Below, piece after piece: positions 58,126 to 64,000 of a stretch of 64,000 nucleotides of DNA. The DNA comes from Pyrus communis (lineage: Eukaryota > Streptophyta > Magnoliopsida > Rosales > Rosaceae), in assembly GCF_963583255.1 (NCBI RefSeq), contig NC_084807.1, positions 7,254,872-7,318,871 of the forward strand, in the 5' to 3' direction. The stretch's first letter is position 1, and each line of letters begins with the position of its first letter. The notes under the pieces were generated by a model. It made no database searches, had not been told where the DNA came from, and worked only from the letters and a program-made list of their open reading frames with translations. The translations under genes were made by a program, and so were the position numbers.

Positions 58126-61100
58126 TTATGAAAGCTTGACATTAGAATCAGATATGGCATGCACGAGAACTTCGGCGTCCTCCTCTTCTCCCTGCTGTGT
58201 GAATTCTGATATACATGAACGGTCAATGTTGTGTACTCCAACCGGGGGCAGAGAAGTCTGCCACTCAAGAACTTCGGCATCCTCTTCTTCTCCCTGCTGT
58301 GTGAATTCTGATATACATGAACGGTCAATGTTGTGTACTCCAACAGGGGGTAGAGAAGTCTGCCACTCAAGAACTTCGGCATCCTCTTCTTCTCCCTGCT
58401 GGGCTACAGTTCCTTGTCTCCATGCATGTCCAATGCTATGTAGTTCGACAGGGGACGGGGAAGGCTGCTGCTCGAGAACTTCAGCATCCTCCTCATCTCC
58501 CTGTTATTCTGCGTTTCCTTTTTCTCTCCTTCCATGATCATTGGATTGCAGTCCAGTGAGGGTCGCTGAAGGCGTATGCTCAAAAACTTGGAGCATTTCG
58601 TCCTCACCCCTTAATTCTTGCTGAAACCTAAAAAACAAAATTCAAACAGGAAAATCCAATAAAACAAATAAGAACACGCCGTTTGCAAATTGATCCATCA
58701 ATTTATGGATCATTGCAATATTACTTCCTACTTCAACTGGACCTTTGCATGTCTGTATATGACTGTACTAGTGTTTCTTATTTATTTATTTATTTATTTT
58801 TTTTTTTATTTATTTATTTTTTTTATTTTTGAAACTAGTGTCTCCGAATCTTTGACCCGACTAATCACTAGGCCCCCTGCCTGACCCCACAACATTTAGG
58901 AAGCTAGAAACTCTAGCAATTGCTAGGTGGGTACCTTAAGAGGTGTCGAACCCCAGACCTCTTGGTAGCAAACCAAGGGCCTGACCATTAGACTAAACAC
59001 TCTTAGGTCTTATTTTAAGCACTAATTGGTGTCGCTCGGTGTCTCTAAATCAAGAAATTACTTTCGGTTCATAATACTCGATGAGATCAAACAAAACAAC
59101 CTTTTGAATTGTTATATGTAGCGATTCCAACCCAATGTACGCATTCATAAATCGTGATATCAACAAAGGATCGAAAAAGGAAAAAAAAAAGGATGGTCCT
59201 GTCATGTCTTGTTTTCAATGCCACAGCTTTTAAGGCATAAAAACAAAATGGCAGGCTACACCGCTGCAGCCATGCATTGGCTCATGAGGCACAAACTTAA
59301 TGAGACCATGAATCGAATGTTCAATAAGAAGTCTAAGAGCACCAAGCCGTAAGATACTAAGAAAGATTTGCAATTTCTAAACTGCAAATCTTCTAGTAAG
59401 TGACTAACCTCGCATTCTCATCCAAAATTGCCACAGCCTGACTCACAGCATGAACAATCATTTTCTTCACCTGTTTCCAATCAAGCAAAATAAGAAGCCT
59501 TGTATAACATACAATATTTCATTAATTTCCGTTACCCACCATAATATCCTGACACAATTGTTGTACAGTTTATAATCGCCTAATTGCATGACCTTTGCAT
59601 AATACTGCTACAAAACACGCGAAAAATATAGCTAATGTGCAGATACCGGAGAGAATGAAAATGCAAACAATTGGCCACATTTCAAATTATACGCACATAC
59701 GCAAGAGTGCTCAAGTGCTAACAAGTTAATAACTTAATACAGCGAGGGCGCTAACCACGAGCCTGGCCCACTCCGGAAACCATTGATATTTTAGACCTTC
59801 ATTCAAAGATCATCCTTACTAAAATCCATCCAAATTAGAAGTCATTTGACCATTTGATTATGGTCGTTAATATTTCATTGTGTTTTCGACAACATTGTGT
59901 TTCTGTATTTTTTTCTTTGTCACAATTAAATATTGAAACGCTTTCTGATTTGGACGAATTTTTGTAAGGATGATATATGATTGAAGATCTAATATAAGAA
60001 AATATTGTGGAGTGAGCCAGACCTTGAACAAACATCTTGAACCGCTAGATAAGGACAAAGCCACTCATAACTAAAAAGACAATGAGTGATGTACAAGTTG
60101 GTCTGTTGACAACTTAAGTCATGCTTACAATATCATATAACCACATTGGAATTCAAGATTCTCATACCTGCAACTTGTCCTCACTAGCTATATGATCTTG
60201 TGGAAGTGCACGGAATTCCTCCATCAAACGCAAGCACTCACCAACATTTTCAGGTGAGACAAATTCAACTGCAACTTTGATGCATGACTGGACAAACAGA
60301 AGATGTATTATTAACTGTTTAAGCTCTACGTATAATTTAATTGATGTATGAAAAACATCCGATTTCGTGTTTCAGAGCAAGAAAGTCTCTCATTGATCAT
60401 CATACATTTGCCTTCTGAGAGGATGTGTTGACTACCCAAGGAAAAGTAAACATGAAAGGAAATATCTATTTGTAATACAAGTTACCTTCAAGTTTCTCAC
60501 TTGAAGTGGACAACCTGCGGGAATAAATACCGCATCTCCAAGTTTCTGAACAAACGTCCACGGTTCAATTCCTATTAGAAAGCATAAAGACATAAGATGT
60601 ATAATTTGAATCCAGGCCAATTATAAATTTCGGGCCAAACTCCAACTACACATAAATATATAATGAACTAACCATATTCCTCCTTAAGCTTCCTCTTGTG
60701 CGCCCGAGTCAGATAAAAGGTCTGATCATGTATGGGATGAATAACCTATACCAGCAAAAGAAACAATATATGAAGAAAATTAAAAACTAAAAAAAAAAAA
60801 AAAAAAGTAAAAAGCATGCTAATTTTTTTCTATTTTGTCTTGTACGTCAATAACTTCTTCAAATATTACGACAATTGGGTATTTCTTATAATACATCAGT
60901 CTAATGTGGGCCACGAGACAGATATCTACATGCCAACATAAAAGGAAATGCTGAGTGTAAGTGTTAGGGGTGCTTTACCTGCTGCAACAGAGAACAGTAT
61001 GTGTGCCTGAATTCCTTGAAGTGCTTCTGGAGATACTCCTGCAACTTTGGAACATCTTGTCGGCGAAAAATGTCCCACAGAGCACCACCCTCAACGTCAG

Positions 61101-61975
61101 TATCGCCATTCAGGAACACAACTGGATCAGTTTGTTCTTGAAAAGCTTCATCCGTGTTTTGATTGTCAACTTCAAAACAAAATTCTTTATCATTTGCATA
61201 GTTGCCACATGACCCATGGCCAGCCTTGTTAGTATCAACCTTGTCATCCGAAGTCTCAGAATTTCCAGAAATTTCCGTCCTGTCTTGTTCAGTGTGCTTT
61301 TTCTTCAACCTTTCTATATTAACAATTTGCTCAGGAGTACAGGTCACTTCAGTAGTATGCATCAAAATATTCACCTGAAACAGATTATTCATGATATCAC
61401 ATTACAAATATGCAGAAAAGGAAAAAGAGAAAACTTAAGTTTACAAAAAGCAAGAACTAATTAAAATATGCAACAATGACCAGAAGATAAAAATGTAAGA
61501 ATTTGGAAACAACATAAATTCAAGCGATCGAACTGTCCCCATAAGTATCTGAAGTGTCATTCGGTAAGCTTTAGAAATAGAAGACTTAATTATGAATAGT
61601 ACAATTGGCAGAACTCTCAGGAAAAATGAAAAAGAGCCAAACACACCACATCACATGAGTTGCAGTGAAGCTTGGTTACAGAATCTCCACGACCAAGCTC
61701 CTGGGAAATACCATAAGCTATGTACGTCTTTGGTCCCATGACTGGCTTCACGCATTCTGTAGGCAATTTGACAGCAAGGTTCAAAAAGCCAAGGTAAGGA
61801 TGAGTATATTCCTTAAATGGCAAGCAACAAATGAACTCAGCACAGTGACGAGGAGGTGGTCCTGGCAAGAATCATCCAGGGATCGATCATTGAGTTTCAA
61901 CATCTGAGGCCACATTTCCCTATCAAACATACCCTTCAAATATCCATTAAAAAAATGGTGGATGTTGATATCTAC
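58126..61975 (-). pseudogene. Second JMJ25/KDM3-like paralog, exons 7-13 only, broken
   Basis: Exons matching the intact paralog: 61975-61647, 61374-60979, 60745-60673, 60571-60486, 60287-60168, 59470-59409, 58627-58126. Lengths of exons 9-12 (73, 86, 120, 62) are identical to those of the intact gene. Exon 7 is 329 nt instead of 330, a one-base deletion just before [10 protein letters not shown] that shifts the frame. The iron site is damaged: HxD reads HCN in exon 7 and CPHQVRN reads CPLQVRN in exon 10. The last exon has an in-frame TAA at 58506-58504 and then stays open to TAA at 58128-58126, with repeat units EDAEVLEQQPSPSPVEL and EDAEVLEWQTSLPPVGV. Exons 1-6 are outside the window or lost. 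Confidence 0.88.
58784..59007 (-). mobile_element. tRNA-derived SINE in paralog intron 12
   Basis: On the minus strand the head carries a box B, GGTTCGACACC (58942-58952), preceded by TTTAGTCTAATGGTCAGGCC, where box A should lie. The body ends in an A-rich (AAAT)n tail at about 58784-58850. The 8-bp TCTTATTT flanks both ends (58776-58783 and 59008-59015), consistent with a target duplication, though the tail makes the exact left edge uncertain. Confidence 0.65.
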
Positions 61976-62639
61976 CTGCGTTTCATCACATATCGAAATC
62001 AGACCATCAACAGCAATTTCACATTCTAATTTTAATAGTCAGAGTAATTACAATATCAGGTTGTGTAGGGGAAAAAAGGGAAAAAAATGAAGAGTCTAGT
62101 AAGTCATGCATATATATTGAATTCACTAACCAGCCTTGTTAATGAAATATATTATTTCACAGAATCTAGATTTGGTTGGTTTCTACAAACTGAAAAAGTT
62201 TCCTGTCACCTTCGTTTCGTTTGTGTAATCATTGTTCACATTCCAAAAATTGAAATACAGAAACTGAAAATTTCCAGCAAATATTTGGTACAATTTTGGT
62301 TAGTGTATAATTGTACTGAAATTTAACAATTAATTACCAGACGACATATGTATGTATATTATACAAACACATAATCCTGCCTAAAATGTACACAGAGGAT
62401 AGTATCATGTTAGTGTTGACATCAATACTAAACCTGTCACAAAAAGAAACTTTTGCGATCACAACATCCACCTGAACTGACCAGACCGGTACATATATTT
62501 CTTCTTAACATTCTCTCGTGAGAGCTTTAAAAAGTGGAACAAAATAAGAAAATCATAACGACCAAAAGTAGTAATCAATTGAAGACAAATTACAAACAGT
62601 ACTGAGCAATTCAAAGTCAGAATAACGGACCTGACACCA

Positions 62640-62946
62640 TGTTGAATAAGAAGAGTATCCAAGATAACTCTAATGATCCCAAGAAGAAGAAAATAGAACA
62701 CACTCTTAAAGAAAGCTCACAAAACAAACTAATTAGCAAAGCTTTTCTTATTTAGCTCTAGGCTTTGTTTTTTTTCTTGGATGATTTACAATGCTTGAGA
62801 ACTTAGGTATTTATAGCAAACCAAATGATTAAACTAAGATTATTTATTACCACACAAAACACATTAATTGCACCTAATAATTTTTATTCAACCATACCTA
62901 ACATTGACTAACTTTCCTTGCCTAACTTTGACATTGATTTTCAACA
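62640..62946 (-). repeat. 3' LTR of a Copia element
   Basis: 307 bp on the minus strand, starting TGTTGAAAATC and ending TTATTCAACA, with a TATA-like GCTATAAATACC at about 62810. A purine-rich GAGGGGGAG lies just before its start. Beyond its far end the sequence returns to JMJ intron. Confidence 0.85.
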
Positions 62947-63999
62947 CTCCCCCTCAATGTCAGCTCTCATTCTTTGCACTGTGCTGAGCAGACAGCGAAA
63001 ATTTTCGAGCTTGCCTGTACTTAAACTTTTTGTGAACAAGTCCGCAACTTGATCATTCGTCTTGACTTGTCTCATCTCAATTTCTTCTTGTAGAACCTTT
63101 TCTCTGATAAAGTGGTAGTGCACTTCCACATGTTTAGTTCTTGCATGAAAGACTGGATTTTCTGCCAAGCGAATGGCTGATTGGTTATCACAGTACAATG
63201 GTACTGGATAATCTACTGGTTGATGTAGATCACTCATCAGCTGTACTAGCCATGCATTCTCTTGAGCTGCCATTGCTGCTGCTCTATACTCTGCTTCTGT
63301 GGTTGACAAAGATACCGTTGGCTGTCTCTTGCTACACCAAGAGATGGTTCCAGAACCAAGCTTAAACACATACCCAGTTGTTGATCTCCTGGTGTCATGA
63401 TCTCCCGCATAGTCAGCATCACAGTAACCAACTAACTTGCAGTCTTCACCTTTCTTGTACAAAAGACCATAGTCAATTGTACTCTTCACATATCTCAGTA
63501 TTCGTCGAACTGCTTCCAAGTGAGGCTTCTTTGGATTTTGCATGTACCGACTCATCACACCAACTGCATAAGAAATGTCAGGTCGAGTCAAGGTTAAGTA
63601 GATCAGACTACCTACCAATTGTCGATACATCGTCGCATCTTCCAAACCTTTTCCTTCATGTGCACTCATTTTGACATTTGGCTCCATCGGCGTAGAGATC
63701 AGCTTGCATTCGAGCATTCCGAACCTCTTCAATAAATCTTTGGAATACTTCTGTTGACAGAGAAATATTCCTCCTTGTGTGCGATCAACCTCTAGACCAA
63801 GGAAATGCTTGAGTTGACCAAGTTCCTTCATCTGGAAACGGACTGATAAATTCTCCTTCGTCCGAAGAATTTCTGCCTCATCATCACCAGTTATGATCAA
63901 GTCATCCACATACACTAGCACGATAGCTAGCTTTCCTTCATTAGTTTTGACAAACAAGCTGGAATCTGCATGCGCCACTGAGTAACCACTTTGCGTTAG
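62941..63999 (-). CDS. Copia polyprotein C-terminus (reverse transcriptase and RNase H), partial
   Basis: An open frame of 353 codons enters from beyond the window edge and ends at 62941. It carries the reverse transcriptase catalytic box [12 protein letters not shown], then [15 protein letters not shown] and [16 protein letters not shown]. RNase H follows, with [46 protein letters not shown] and [17 protein letters not shown]. Nothing in this part is broken, in contrast to the Gypsy and LINE copies nearby, so the insertion looks younger. The stop codon TGA lies inside the first bases of the LTR (TGTTGA). The element copies itself through reverse-transcribed RNA; the part seen covers strand synthesis and RNA removal. 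Confidence 0.93.
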   Translation of the reverse strand, partial: LTQSGYSVAHADSSLFVKTNEGKLAIVLVYVDDLIITGDDEAEILRTKENLSVRFQMKELGQLKHFLGLEVDRTQGGIFLCQQKYSKDLLKRFGMLECKLISTPMEPNVKMSAHEGKGLEDATMYRQLVGSLIYLTLTRPDISYAVGVMSRYMQNPKKPHLEAVRRILRYVKSTIDYGLLYKKGEDCKLVGYCDADYAGDHDTRRSTTGYVFKLGSGTISWCSKRQPTVSLSTTEAEYRAAAMAAQENAWLVQLMSDLHQPVDYPVPLYCDNQSAIRLAENPVFHARTKHVEVHYHFIREKVLQEEIEMRQVKTNDQVADLFTKSLSTGKLENFRCLLSTVQRMRADIEGEC

Positions 64000-64000
64000 A

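Larger units (their letters stand above)
62640..64000 (-). mobile_element. Ty1/Copia retrotransposon, 3' part, runs off the window
   Basis: Pol and the 3' LTR lie in the same orientation as the paralog. The flank at 62480-62639 matches JMJ intron sequence of the intact gene near 47020-47080 (GCTTTAAAAAGTGGAA/ACTTTAAAAAGTGAAA and a CATAAC...AGTAGTAA pattern), so the insertion is in the intron before exon 7. The 5' part and second LTR lie beyond 64000. Confidence 0.88.

Overview
The window reads as nuclear DNA of a flowering plant, most likely Rosaceae of the apple/pear group. It is AT-rich and intron-split, and it is packed with plant transposon families: a Cassandra TRIM with a 5S-like LTR, a Tat-lineage Ty3/Gypsy element, a Ty1/Copia element, PIF/Harbinger, hAT-like and MULE-like DNA elements, an RTE-type LINE and a tRNA-derived SINE. 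Genus is an inference from repeat style; no database was searched.

Layout. 1-15 kb: no convincing host gene. It holds fold-back MITEs, local tandem duplications, a three-LTR Cassandra array (6492-7487), a probable solo LTR (7832-10233) and a 2.3 kb hAT-like element (11759-14078) with a gene-like insert. 15-22 kb: a decayed minus-strand locus carrying fragments of a JMJ25/KDM3-type gene (15.0-15.3 and 19.6-19.7 kb), split by a PIF/Harbinger element (16108-19085) and preceded by two tandem AP2/ERF copies (20.0-21.9 kb). 22.8-36.7 kb: one decayed Gypsy element with 518-bp LTRs, interrupted by a 1.9 kb solo LTR and carrying a decayed antisense ORF. 37-39 kb: MULE-like element and low-complexity DNA.

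39.9-50.6 kb: the main host gene, a 13-exon minus-strand JmjC protein of the KDM3/JMJ25/IBM1 class. I could join its exons into one open frame of 1314 codons. It has zinc-binding modules, a JmjC domain in which the expected iron-binding Asp is Asn, and a long acidic repeat tail with two SUMO-interaction-like motifs. Intron 7 holds an inverted LINE fragment. 51-58 kb: Copia and MITE remnants, an orphan copy of the repeat-tail exon (53.4-54.0 kb) and a PIF element carrying only the Myb-like ORF1. 58.1-62.6 kb: the last seven exons of a second, broken JMJ paralog with a frameshift, a nonsense codon and loss of two iron ligands. A SINE sits in its intron 12 and a Copia element (62640 to beyond the window) in the intron before exon 7.

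The theme is a KDM3/JMJ family expanding locally and decaying under transposon attack. One copy keeps its frame, one is clearly dead, and at least two exist as fragments, one of which seems to be joined to AP2/ERF sequence. The gene class that normally restrains heterochromatic marks in genes is itself riddled with transposons here.
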